From: Desulforhabdus sp. TSK | GTDB taxonomy: Bacteria; Desulfobacterota; Syntrophobacteria; Syntrophobacterales; Syntrophobacteraceae | Length of the DNA stretch: 64,000 bases | Direction: 5' to 3' | Assembly: GCF_022836495.1 (NCBI RefSeq) | Contig: NZ_BQXM01000006.1 | Coordinates: forward strand, 1 to 64,000 | Shown here: one piece after another, positions 7,759 to 15,406 of the stretch | Layout of the letters: each line of letters starts with the position of its first letter | Position numbering within the stretch: position 1 is the first letter of the stretch | Position numbers and translations under genes: made by a program | The notes under the pieces: model-generated | The model's input: the letters and a program-made list of their open reading frames with translations, nothing else | What the model was told of the DNA's origin: nothing | Database searches by the model: none

Positions 7759-8973
7759 TCAATCTGTCGAAGGATTTTCGAAACTGCGAAGGACCGACTC
7801 GGGAATACCATGACGTTCTCCCGATGCGGTGGGCAGAAGGTGTTGGGGCTCTCCCAGGGAAAAAGTCCCTTTTTGGATCCAGTCCTTCAGAAGTTCTGCG
7901 ATCTCCTTTGCACGCACATAGCTCGACAAAGGCACTGTGGGCAACTCTTTTCCTTCCACCGTGATGCTTCCAGAGCGCAGCTGTGCATACGACACTTCGC
8001 ACAAAGGATCGGGTCGCGTGAAGCTGTAATCCTTCACCTGGGTTACAATATCTTCGTCGGATACACCGGTATAATAGGCCATCTCTTCATCGAGTATGGG
8101 AATGGGAATGCCCACTCCCAGGGAGAGGGAGCAGCCATAGCCCTGCAGGCTGACGCCCAGCACCCAACGCGGTTTCATTTCTTTGAGATCCCCCATGACC
8201 ATGAGGGTGCCGGCCGGTCCGCGGGGGACCCCATTGGGCAGGCGCGCTGCATTGGGATTGTGTTGAGAGCCCTGCCACGTGATGTACCCTTGGGCACCTC
8301 CCAGAAAAATGCGAGTCCCCAGGCCCAGAGTTCTGTAGTAGGGGTCGTTGAAAAGGGGGCTCAACTGCCCGGAAGTGGAATAGTTGGCATTTCCCAGGCG
8401 CGGCTTCAATGTGCCCATGTAGGTGAAGATGGTTTTCTGGGAGAGGTTGACGGCGCAATTGTAGTTCTGGTACGCGTTGCGTGGATTGCAGAGCACCGCG
8501 TAGGGCAGGTCTGCAAGGGTAACGGTCATTTCCACCTGGCGCCGGGGGTAGCAATCCGTGCCGTAACCCTCGGCGCGCAGCTGGACGGACTTTCCGCTTA
8601 CCAGATCATGGAGGACGTGTCCTCCTCCGTAGTCAAAAGAGCCCGGGCGGATCTTGTTGAGGGGGTCGTCGAAAGCCGGCTCTGTCGCTCCGATAAAGAG
8701 ATCCACGGCTGCCAATCCTCCATACGCGGGCACATCGTTGAGCCAGACTTTGCTTGCCTTGATGGGGGGCTGGGTGTGGCCAAAATTGATGAAGGCGCCG
8801 GACGAGCACATGGGAGCAAATGTACCGGTCGTTACCACATCCACCTCGCGGGCGGCTTGAACAGGACCTTTCTTTTTCACGATTCCGACCATTTCTTCAG
8901 CCGTAACGACAACGGCTTGCCCTTTCCGGATTTTTTCATTGATCTCTTGATACGTTTTCTGTACTGCTCCCAT
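7759..8973 (-). CDS. DUF39/COG1900 homocysteine biosynthesis protein
   Basis: This 404-residue protein is clearly of the DUF39 family. It has TTGTFAPMCSSGAFINFGHT near the N-terminus, KVWLNDVPAYGGLAAVDLFI, then AEGYGTDCYPRRQ, NCAVNLSQKTIFTYMGTL, and GTRIFLGGAQGYITWQGSQH. In methanogens a member works with a NIL-ferredoxin protein to make homocysteine from aspartate semialdehyde and sulfide. Cys56 and Cys141 here match the two conserved cysteines I recall as functional. There are no CBS domains, unlike the longer archaeal form. It is the first gene of a tight unit with larE and a second PP-loop gene, with a candidate promoter at 9136-9164. In a sulfate reducer, free sulfide is plentiful, so direct sulfide assimilation fits. 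Confidence 0.85.
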   Translation of the reverse strand: MGAVQKTYQEINEKIRKGQAVVVTAEEMVGIVKKKGPVQAAREVDVVTTGTFAPMCSSGAFINFGHTQPPIKASKVWLNDVPAYGGLAAVDLFIGATEPAFDDPLNKIRPGSFDYGGGHVLHDLVSGKSVQLRAEGYGTDCYPRRQVEMTVTLADLPYAVLCNPRNAYQNYNCAVNLSQKTIFTYMGTLKPRLGNANYSTSGQLSPLFNDPYYRTLGLGTRIFLGGAQGYITWQGSQHNPNAARLPNGVPRGPAGTLMVMGDLKEMKPRWVLGVSLQGYGCSLSLGVGIPIPILDEEMAYYTGVSDEDIVTQVKDYSFTRPDPLCEVSYAQLRSGSITVEGKELPTVPLSSYVRAKEIAELLKDWIQKGTFSLGEPQHLLPTASGERHGIPESVLRSFENPSTD

Positions 8974-9135
8974 AATCTTTCCAACCTTTTTTCGCTCTGT
9001 CCGAGCCTACCTTATTGAACAGTTGCTTCAGGACGATTTGGACGATGAGACAACCTGCGAAATCCATTCCAGGCTGTCTTCTGCCGATATGGAACCTGGC
9101 CGGAGTCCCGTCATACTTTCACGAGGGTTCCGGTC

Positions 9136-9164
9136 CATATTCGCCGATTTTTTTGGAGAGTCAA
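9136..9164 (-). promoter_or_regulatory. Candidate sigma-70 promoter for the DUF39-larE unit
   Basis: On the minus strand TTGACT is followed after 17 bp by AATATG, about 160 bp before the DUF39 start. The -35 is near consensus and the -10 is poor. The leader between contains GGAACC...GGTTCC, which could form a hairpin, but I could not match it to a known SAM or SAH riboswitch. Confidence 0.35.
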
Positions 9165-9215
9165 TAGTGCCCTCTCCGGTAATGGTCCCTGCCGGCTTCC
9201 GCCAGTGCCCACGGG

Positions 9216-9674
9216 TCAGGGCTGCCGCACGGGCGGCAGGTAAAGGGCAAGGGCGTCGAGCAGTCTTTCGGGGAGATTCCTCGAATGCCAGGATCGGTCT
9301 ATGGAGACCATGGTCACTTCACCATGAGCGATGACGAAATCCCCCTCCTGGGGGTGGAAATAAAAGCCGAATGTCAGGGCCTTTTCGCCAATACTCAGAA
9401 CATGGATCGCCATGCGAAGCGTTTCCCCGTATCTCACCGGCCGATGGAAGCTGCAGGAGGCATGCACGATGGGGAGTCCGAACCCCTTCTCCTTGTTTCT
9501 GAAGATTTCCTCGGGTGGAATGCCGAGATGCCGGAAGAATTCTTCGATGCCTTGGTGAAAGTACCTGAAGTAAGCCGTAAAGTAAACGACGCCATAGGGG
9601 TCTGTGTCTCCGAGATGGATTGTCGCGAGAGTTTCGAAGCTATTGCCGGGAGGTGCTTTGACAATGGTCGCCAT
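9216..9674 (-). CDS. Acyl-CoA thioesterase, 4-hydroxybenzoyl-CoA thioesterase (hotdog) family
   Basis: This 152-residue single hotdog-fold protein has the catalytic loop LGDTDPYGVVYFTAYFRYFHQG, with the Asp that defines the 4HBT/YbgC type. HASCSFHRPVRYGETL marks the substrate-binding strands. Such enzymes hydrolyse acyl- or aryl-CoA esters in the cytosol. The sequence does not fix the acyl group. It follows the ferredoxin-type gene on the same strand with a gap of about 50 bp and could be co-transcribed with it. The distance to the DUF39 unit downstream is larger, and that unit appears to have its own promoter. Confidence 0.85.
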   Translation of the reverse strand: MATIVKAPPGNSFETLATIHLGDTDPYGVVYFTAYFRYFHQGIEEFFRHLGIPPEEIFRNKEKGFGLPIVHASCSFHRPVRYGETLRMAIHVLSIGEKALTFGFYFHPQEGDFVIAHGEVTMVSIDRSWHSRNLPERLLDALALYLPPVRQP

Positions 9675-9726
9675 CCTTTTAAGTACCCTCCATTCTTTTC
9701 CTCGGGGATGCCTGGCTTCGTCCTGC

Positions 9727-10833
9727 TCAATGGGTCTTTAAATCCGTCCGGCCGTCGGCCTGCCGCATTCTTGCAATCCGCTCTTTGGCAATCCTCTTGT
9801 AAGTCTCCAGGAAATGAGCGGGCGGTGTCGTTCGTTCTTCGTCGGGCTTCAGCCGCAGGTGGATCGCCTCTTCGGGGCACGTGGACACGCAGAGGCCGCA
9901 GCCGATACACCTTTCTGGAAGCACGCTGGCGGCTTTCTCCAGCAATTCTACCGCATCCATCTGACATCTGGAGACACAGGTTCCGCACAGAGTGCATGCA
10001 TCGGCATCGATGGAGGCAAAATAATTGGAGGCCACATAGTGCGCCGGATCCGGGAGCTTCTTCAGGTTCTTGAGAATCTGGCAGCAGCATCCGCAGCAGG
10101 TGCAGATGTTGATGACTTTCTGGGCGTTGGAAGGCTGAAGAACCAAGCCACTCCGTTCGGCGTTCTCGAGAATGTTCAAGGCCTCTCCCTGACTGATGAA
10201 ACGACCGAGGCCGTTTTCTTCATAATATTCCGCTCCCGTTCCAAAAACCAGGCAGGACTCCATGGGCTTGTCGCAGCCTTCTCCTACCATCTGGTGCTCC
10301 CTTCGGCAAATGCAGGGAGCGACAAGAATTTTTTCCTGTTCCAGAATGATATGGTGTGCCTGTTCATATGGCATGACCGCCTGTTCCACAGAGATGGCCT
10401 TGGAGATGGGAATGGTGCGGAGCTGCGGTGTTTTGAGCCGGTTGATCTTTTCGAAAAAATAGGGCAGATACTCGTTCATGTCCTGAATGAGCTCCGGCCT
10501 CAAATCGTTGACGTGGTATTCCCAGATACCGATCACGAATTGAGCGGCCATGTATCGGGGTTCATCCCCTTTGCGAATGCGGAAGATGAGGCCACGCCTG
10601 GACATGGCCTCCAGCTGAGGCGCGAGGGCTTCGGGATTCTGCCCGGTGCGCTTGGCGATCTGTTCGGGGGTTTCGGGGCGGAGAGAGAGGCTCAGGGCGA
10701 GTGAGGCTTCCTGGGGAGTGAAAAGTCTTTGAAGTATGCGCAGTTCCACCCCTGTAGGGGTCCGGGGAAAACCCGACGGCAAACGATCCAGGTGTGTTGC
10801 CAGTAATTCATAAACATTTTGATTTTCTCCCAT
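9727..10833 (-). CDS. Ferredoxin-type 4Fe-4S protein with N-terminal winged-helix-like region
   Basis: This 368-residue protein combines an N-terminal segment (about 20-110) that looks like a winged helix (GVELRILQRLFTPQEASLAL, ETPEQIAKRTGQ, LEAMSRRGLIFRI) with a middle part carrying CICRREHQMVGEGC and ICTCCGCCCQIL. The C-terminus has two ferredoxin motifs, CTLCGTCVSRCQMDAV and CIGCGLCVSTCPEEAI. Proteins of this build are common in anaerobes and presumably act as electron carriers or redox sensors. No partner is known for this one. An upstream in-frame extension exists, but the ATG at 10833 has a strong GGGAGG site 6 bp away. It is divergent from the nitrilase gene. Confidence 0.8.
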   Translation of the reverse strand: MGENQNVYELLATHLDRLPSGFPRTPTGVELRILQRLFTPQEASLALSLSLRPETPEQIAKRTGQNPEALAPQLEAMSRRGLIFRIRKGDEPRYMAAQFVIGIWEYHVNDLRPELIQDMNEYLPYFFEKINRLKTPQLRTIPISKAISVEQAVMPYEQAHHIILEQEKILVAPCICRREHQMVGEGCDKPMESCLVFGTGAEYYEENGLGRFISQGEALNILENAERSGLVLQPSNAQKVINICTCCGCCCQILKNLKKLPDPAHYVASNYFASIDADACTLCGTCVSRCQMDAVELLEKAASVLPERCIGCGLCVSTCPEEAIHLRLKPDEERTTPPAHFLETYKRIAKERIARMRQADGRTDLKTH

Positions 10834-11079
10834 GTTTCCTCCCTTGAGGTCGTGTTTGCGCGTGTTTATCGGAAGCCCGCAGGAAAGAGTATTCCTTTGG
10901 TTCACTTCATGCCGACGACGGCCGGGGCAATTTTGTTGACTCAACCAATCATGAGAGCGCAGGGGTAGCCGCCTCCGCACCTTGTGAATTTAATCCCTCT
11001 TGGCTGGTAAAATCAAATTGTAATCGGAAAATTGAATGTTCAATGGTTTTTTTGAATTGTCTTCCAAAGGGGCGTCGCG

Positions 11080-11865
11080 ATGCAAGATTTCGTTGCAGGC
11101 TGTTGCCAGCTGAATGTCATTCCCGGAGATATCCAGCAGAATATGAAGCAAGCCGAGTACTGGGTGTCCACAATGGCGCAAGCGGGATGCCATCTCCTTG
11201 TCCTTCCCGAGATGTGGTCCTCCAGCTTTTCCTTTTTGAGACTGGATGAAGTGGCCGGGGCTACTCCCATGGTTCTCGAATACCTCAGGGCATGGAGCCG
11301 GCAGTACCAGATGGTCCTGGTGGGAAGTCTGCCTGAAAAGGAGGAAGGCAGCATCTTCAACGTTTCGTATGTCATCGATGACGGCGTGCTGGCTGGGAGT
11401 TACCGCAAAATCCACCTGTTTTCCTACAACAGAGAGCATGAGTATTTTGAGGCAGGGAAGGTGCCTGTTGTCTGTGAGACCCGTGTCGGGCGTCTCGGCA
11501 TCATGATTTGCTATGATCTGCGCTTTCCCGAACTGGCCAGACGCCTTGCCCTCGACGGGGCTGAAATCCTTTGTGTCTCTGCCCAATGGCCGGTGGAGCG
11601 CCTGGATCATTGGTCTTTGCTGCTGCGCAGTCGGGCGCTTGAAAACCAAATGTTCGTTCTGGGCTGCAACGGCTGCGGAGCGGAAGACAATCTGCATTAT
11701 GGAGGCGCTTCCGCCCTCGTTTCTCCGACCGGAAGCGTGCTGGCCGAGGGGGGCTCTGAGGAAACGGGGATACGGGCCACCCTGGATCCGGCATCCATGC
11801 TGGCATTCCGTGGTCAAATTCCCTGCTTTGCGGACAGGCGGTCATCGGCTTACGGTGCTTTCTGA
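11080..11865 (+). CDS. Nitrilase-superfamily amidohydrolase (omega-amidase-like)
   Basis: This 261-residue carbon-nitrogen hydrolase has the Glu-Lys-Cys triad: Glu in LLVLPEMWSS, Lys in GSYRKIHLF, and Cys in GIMICYDLRFPELAR. SAQWPVERLDHWSLLLRSRA and NQMFVLGCNGCG fit the omega-amidase/YafV-like branch, which hydrolyses omega-amides of dicarboxylic acids, though other small amides are possible. The start at 11080 follows AAAGGGGCG. It is alone on the plus strand between the divergent ferredoxin-type gene and a dispersed repeat. About 30 bp downstream of its stop the repeat copy at 11896 begins and may act as a transcription end. Confidence 0.85.
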   Translation: MQDFVAGCCQLNVIPGDIQQNMKQAEYWVSTMAQAGCHLLVLPEMWSSSFSFLRLDEVAGATPMVLEYLRAWSRQYQMVLVGSLPEKEEGSIFNVSYVIDDGVLAGSYRKIHLFSYNREHEYFEAGKVPVVCETRVGRLGIMICYDLRFPELARRLALDGAEILCVSAQWPVERLDHWSLLLRSRALENQMFVLGCNGCGAEDNLHYGGASALVSPTGSVLAEGGSEETGIRATLDPASMLAFRGQIPCFADRRSSAYGAF

Positions 11866-11895
11866 TGCCTCTGGCCGGGTGTTGGAGGGGGGTAC

Positions 11896-11997
11896 TGTTG
11901 ACTTAACCAACTGTCATTCCGGCGAAAGCCGGAATCCATGCGAATAAAGGCCTTCTGGACCCCGGTTTTCACCGGGGTGACGTTAAATCAAAACATT
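11896..11997. repeat. Dispersed repeat family A, copy 1
   Basis: The repeat consists of two adjacent palindromes: CATTCCGGCGAAAGCCGGAAT, and GACCCCGGTTTTCACCGGGGTGAC about 20 bp later. Flanks are GTTGACTTAACC on one side and GTTAAATCAAAACATT on the other. A very similar copy is at 57641-57751. The form resembles REP/BIME or MITE elements. The remaining sequence to 12201 holds no gene I can support. Confidence 0.85.
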
Positions 11998-12201
11998 GGG
12001 GAGGCGGGGATGCTGATGTCCGGGCGACCGCACTAGGGGGAAAAAGATAGCCCCCGGTGCATTGCAATGCTATAGAAAAATGCTTAGTTAAAAAATGCAC
12101 AAAAACTGCAGGGGTACGGCTGCCCTTGTCATCGTGAGCTTTGATGTATCGAGAGGCAGAGCCGTTGTTGCAAATGATTCTAATGAGAGGATGAAGAAGT
12201 G

Positions 12202-12618
12202 ATGCCGCAGAACGAGACACCTACCATAGAGCCCAGAAACGCCGGCTCTTCAGGCCCTGTTCGGAACCCTTACATCGTCAATTTTTGTAAGGTGCTGGTG
12301 GAGAAGAAGGGGGCAAGCCTCGAAGGGGACGCCCTGAAAAAACTGCTCAATGACATGTACCGCCTTTTTGAATGCATGCTGGGTCAGAACATGATCGAAG
12401 CCCTTCCAGCAAAGGCAAAAGAAGAATACACGAAGGCCTCGGAGGATCTGAGCAAGCTATCCTACGAAAAAATTGGGGAGATTTTTGACAAGAGTATTCC
12501 CAACCATGAAGAAGTGATGAAGGGTACTATGAAACAGTTTGCTGAAATTTTTATGAAAAATAAAGATTTCGACGTGAAGGATTATCCTGTTCCCCTCGAG
12601 GTACTCTCGGATTCTTGA
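12202..12618 (+). CDS. Conserved hypothetical helical protein
   Basis: The 138-residue, mostly alpha-helical, charged protein has no obvious catalytic motif, signal peptide or membrane segment. Recognisable stretches are LVEKKGASLEGDALKKLLND, MYRLFECMLGQNMIEALP, YEKIGEIFDKSIPNHEEVMK and TMKQFAEIFMKN. I believe similar proteins (DUF5663-like) occur in deltaproteobacteria, but I am not sure of the family name. GTG at 12199 directly precedes the ATG, and AGAGGATGAAGAAG supplies a ribosome-binding site. It lies between repeat copies of families A and B. Function unknown. Confidence 0.7.
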   Translation: MPQNETPTIEPRNAGSSGPVRNPYIVNFCKVLVEKKGASLEGDALKKLLNDMYRLFECMLGQNMIEALPAKAKEEYTKASEDLSKLSYEKIGEIFDKSIPNHEEVMKGTMKQFAEIFMKNKDFDVKDYPVPLEVLSDS

Positions 12619-12671
12619 GTGGGCTGGGCAAAAATTGACCGGGATATACGCATTAAGGACTGAAAACCTCA

Positions 12672-12739
12672 TTTTTGTAGGAGCGGCATCCTGCCGCAAC
12701 TTGCTCGCCATCGCGGCAGGATGCCGCTCCTACAAAAAT
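12672..12739. repeat. Dispersed repeat family B, copy 1
   Basis: A perfect-armed inverted repeat: TTTTTGTAGGAGCGGCATCC with TGCCGC, and its reverse complement GCGGCAGGATGCCGCTCCTA with CAAAAA, around a loop of about 18 bp. Another copy with the same arms and a different loop is at 55655-55720. This is typical of a REP-like or MITE-like dispersed element. Confidence 0.85.
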
Positions 12740-12817
12740 AGGGATCCATCGAATCGAAACTATTGCAACGCATCGAATATAAAAGGCCTCGTTTCGAGGC
12801 AAAAAAGGAAAAAGCAA

Positions 12818-13084
12818 ATGGAAGACGCTAAGACAATATGCCCTCACTGTGGGAAAAAGATGAGCAAGTGGCGGACACCTCCCTTTTCGACCTGGAGTGC
12901 CGAGTTCCTGTATGTCTGCTTCAACGATGAATGTCCGTATTTTGTCAGAGGGTGGAAGCACATGGATGAAAGCATGCAGCACAACTGTTCCTACCGGCAC
13001 CGCTACGATCCTGTCTCGGGAACAACCGGGCCTCTGCCTGTTTGTTCCGATGACGTGGGAAAGCTGGATATTATCGAGGAATGA
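12818..13084 (+). CDS. Small zinc-ribbon protein
   Basis: This 88-residue protein has ICPHCGKKMSKWRTP near its start and CFNDECPYFVRGWKHM about 20 residues later, together a four-cysteine zinc ribbon. It resembles the small ogr/Delta-like zinc-finger proteins common in sulfate reducers. I chose the ATG at 12818 after AAAAAGGAAAAAG; the longer frame from 12635 runs through repeat B and is not coding. Downstream is a strong bidirectional terminator. No function can be assigned beyond probable metal binding. Confidence 0.65.
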   Translation: MEDAKTICPHCGKKMSKWRTPPFSTWSAEFLYVCFNDECPYFVRGWKHMDESMQHNCSYRHRYDPVSGTTGPLPVCSDDVGKLDIIEE

Positions 13085-13128
13085 TGGAAGACCTTCCGGG
13101 TGATGCAGAAATAAGCATCCACCCTCTC

Positions 13129-13167
13129 AAAAATGGGGGACGGCATCTTGAAGCGCCCCCATTTTTG
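13129..13167. terminator. Bidirectional rho-independent terminator
   Basis: AAAAATGGGGG and CCCCCATTTTT enclose a 16-bp loop, giving U-tracts in both directions. It sits between the convergent zinc-ribbon gene (ends 13084) and the YkgJ-type gene (ends 13225). Confidence 0.85.
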
Positions 13168-13224
13168 TCTCTTTGCTTTCCGACGCAACCGGATGCCTGG
13201 AGCGCGGGCGTCCCGGAGGCTGGT

Positions 13225-14001
13225 TCATCGCCCCCGAATTTTGAGGACCGGTTCATTGCAGAGAGAAAATTTCAGCCACAGGAAAGCGAGCTCCAGCAAC
13301 GCATCATCACTGTCGACCACTGCCTTCGCCATCCCCTCCGGAAGGTCAAAAAGATCCAGGAACCGCCCCCCCAGCACGAAATCCAGAAATTTTTCCATGT
13401 TATAGCTCGCCAGAAAAAACATCTGCTGTTGTTTTTCCGAGATTCCGTTTTCCTGCAGCAATTTCGGGTGGGTGATGATCTCCATCCATTGATTGTTGAA
13501 GTGGTGATATTGTTCCAATCCCTGATCCTGAGTCCATTCCTGGACGGACCATGCGCGGGATTCCTCAAACCCCCGGCAGTGCGCCTCATGCAGCACGAAA
13601 TAGTCTTCCTGGACGGTTCCATGCAAGCGGTGCATGCGTGAAGCTCGAGCTACGGGATAGATCCTGCAAGCCGCGGGGCGGTCCGGGTAGACCTGACACC
13701 CTGATGCCGAAACGAAGGGACAGGTCTTGCGGGGATTGTCCTGCATTCGAAGGTAAATCATGGGGAGATTGCGGCGTACGTCCAGTTCGGTGTTGGTGTG
13801 CTGATCCAGGAAAGTCCTCGCATCCAGCCCAAGGTGATTCTTGAGGCGCAGGATATCATAAGGAGTGAGAAGCAGCTTCAGATCACGGCAACATTCGGTG
13901 AAACAGGGAACCCCCGGATGGCAGGCGAACTGAAACTGCCCGTTTTCCAAAGGCTGCAGCATCTCTTGAATGGCATCGGGGGCCGTCTTTTCGAGGGACA
14001 T
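13225..14001 (-). CDS. YkgJ-family cysteine-cluster protein, paralog 1
   Basis: This 258-residue protein has the YkgJ/UPF0153 cysteine pattern: CHPGVPCFTECCRDLKL, then TCPFVSASGCQVYPDRPAAC and RIYPVARAS, with a further conserved HCRGF. The family is thought to bind an Fe-S cluster or zinc; its biochemical role is not settled. The C-terminal half is helical without membrane spans. It follows a paralog at 14045-14767 by 43 bp on the same strand, sharing the layout CRD(L/V)-LTPYD(I/V)LRL, so the pair arose by tandem duplication. It ends at the bidirectional terminator. Confidence 0.8.
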   Translation of the reverse strand: MSLEKTAPDAIQEMLQPLENGQFQFACHPGVPCFTECCRDLKLLLTPYDILRLKNHLGLDARTFLDQHTNTELDVRRNLPMIYLRMQDNPRKTCPFVSASGCQVYPDRPAACRIYPVARASRMHRLHGTVQEDYFVLHEAHCRGFEESRAWSVQEWTQDQGLEQYHHFNNQWMEIITHPKLLQENGISEKQQQMFFLASYNMEKFLDFVLGGRFLDLFDLPEGMAKAVVDSDDALLELAFLWLKFSLCNEPVLKIRGR

Positions 14002-14044
14002 GGTTATTCCTTGTGGCTGTGTCGGAGAAAGGGAACGTCACCGC

Positions 14045-14767
14045 TCAAATGACCTGATAAAGCTCATCCATTTGACTGCGAATGTAGCGGAAGGCGAGTC
14101 TCAGCATCGCTTCGTCGTCTTCCTTCACCTGGCGCAGCAGTTCGTCGTCCAGTTCATAAAAGGCCCTGAAGCGAGGGTTGTCGAGCATTTCTGCAAAGCG
14201 ATCGAGATCGTAAGCCAGGAAAAGGAGCTTGCCGAGTCCTGCATCCATGGCAGCCCCAGGCTTGAAGCTGGGGGGTAGAACGGAGTGGAAAAGACGCTCC
14301 ATTTCTTCATAAGGCCCCACGCCCTGAGTATCCAACCACTCACGAACCGTCATGGTGTTTGGCTCCTTCAGCCCCTTGCACCGGTCGCTTCCGACGATCA
14401 TCTGATACTCACCCTCCCTGGAAGCGAGGTCCAGGGGAAACATGCGGCAGGCCCAGGGCCGATTATTATACACGCTGCAGCCGTCCCTGGTCACAAGCTT
14501 GCAATAGAGTGTGTCGGGGCTCATATCGAACTGGACCACGGGAATATTCGTAACACGTGCCAAAAAATGACGCGTGTATTTGGCGAGAAATTTCCCGGAA
14601 CCGATTTTCAGGGAGCGCCGAAGGCGAAGCACGTCGTACGGTGTCAGGTAGATATTCACGTCCCGGCAGCATTGAGTGAAACAGGGGAGAGTGTCTCCAC
14701 AGGCAAAGTGAAAGGTGCTGGTGGGGGTCAGGACAGGTTGGTCTTGGGCGGATGCATTTGGGCACAT
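14045..14767 (-). CDS. YkgJ-family cysteine-cluster protein, paralog 2
   Basis: This 240-residue tandem paralog of the downstream gene has FACGDTLPCFTQCCRDVNIY, LTPYDVLRLRRSLKI, then KLVTRDGCSVYNNRPWACRM and FPLDLASREGEY, plus SDRCKGLKEPNTMTV. Cysteine spacing matches the YkgJ family. The two paralogs are clearly diverged outside the cysteine motifs, so the duplication is old. The 155 bp upstream to 14922 shows no further gene. It is probably co-transcribed with paralog 1. Confidence 0.8.
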   Translation of the reverse strand: MCPNASAQDQPVLTPTSTFHFACGDTLPCFTQCCRDVNIYLTPYDVLRLRRSLKIGSGKFLAKYTRHFLARVTNIPVVQFDMSPDTLYCKLVTRDGCSVYNNRPWACRMFPLDLASREGEYQMIVGSDRCKGLKEPNTMTVREWLDTQGVGPYEEMERLFHSVLPPSFKPGAAMDAGLGKLLFLAYDLDRFAEMLDNPRFRAFYELDDELLRQVKEDDEAMLRLAFRYIRSQMDELYQVI

Positions 14768-14922
14768 ATGAATCCTCGATGATTTAATTTCAAGACTGTA
14801 CGGCTACTGCGGGAAGCGACGCTCATGGCCAATGGTTGAAAGCGGCCCATTCGCCCTGCTCTGCGTGCTCACTGTGATGGACGGCAAGGAGCATGTTTTG
14901 AAGGCGACCTCGGGCAGGGTCG

Positions 14923-15183
14923 TCACTGGTCCAGGAGGGCCGCCTGAAAATTCTTGAAGTTGGGGTTCCCCTGCAGCAGCTTTTCCACGACGGAAAAGGC
15001 CTGAGGATCGCTGCAGGCAATGAAGTTGCAGTTACATTTGCGCTGGCATTTCTTACAAATATAATCTTCGTCCAGCGGGGTCCCACAGGAACAGACCGGC
15101 TCCATGACGAGTTCTCCATCTTCCCACCGGGCGATAAGGTAATCCTGTTGGTGCTGCTTCAGGATCTCAGCGGTTACGGGCAT
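14923..15183 (-). CDS. Small hypothetical protein with CxC/CxxC metal-binding motif
   Basis: An 86-residue protein from the ATG at 15183, which has GGAAGGAG ten bases upstream; a longer frame to 15219 is possible. The centre reads VCSCGTPLDEDYICKKCQRK, then CNCNFIAC, a dense cluster of seven cysteines likely to hold zinc or an Fe-S centre. The C-terminus (VVEKLLQGNPNFKNFQAALL) is helical. I do not recognise the family. It lies downstream of the Apr/Qmo locus on the same strand, about 220 bp after the Hdr-like gene. The 15184-15406 gap shows no gene. Confidence 0.65.
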   Translation of the reverse strand: MPVTAEILKQHQQDYLIARWEDGELVMEPVCSCGTPLDEDYICKKCQRKCNCNFIACSDPQAFSVVEKLLQGNPNFKNFQAALLDQ

Positions 15184-15406
15184 GCGGGTATCGCTCCTTC
15201 CTTGAAAATAGATGAGCAATGAAGGGTGACGGATGGGAAGTGAAATCCACGTTCCCAGGTTTCATCGTTCATTGCTCATGTAGTGTTTGGTGAAATGGGG
15301 GTCGCCTTCACTCCCCAACCTTCTTTTGGCGGAAGAGCGCTCCGACCTCCATTTCAGCCGTGTGCGTGGACCCTGCTGATGGGGTGTTATAGCCTTGATC
15401 AACTCA

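Noticed and set aside
9040-9150. Possible SAM/SAH riboswitch before the DUF39 gene
   Set aside because: A hairpin can be drawn (GGAACC/GGTTCC), but none of the conserved SAM-I, SAM-II or SAH core sequences is present.
11896-12739. Possible CRISPR array because of repeated palindromes
   Set aside because: Repeat families A and B occur once each here, not at regular spacing, and no cas gene is in the window.
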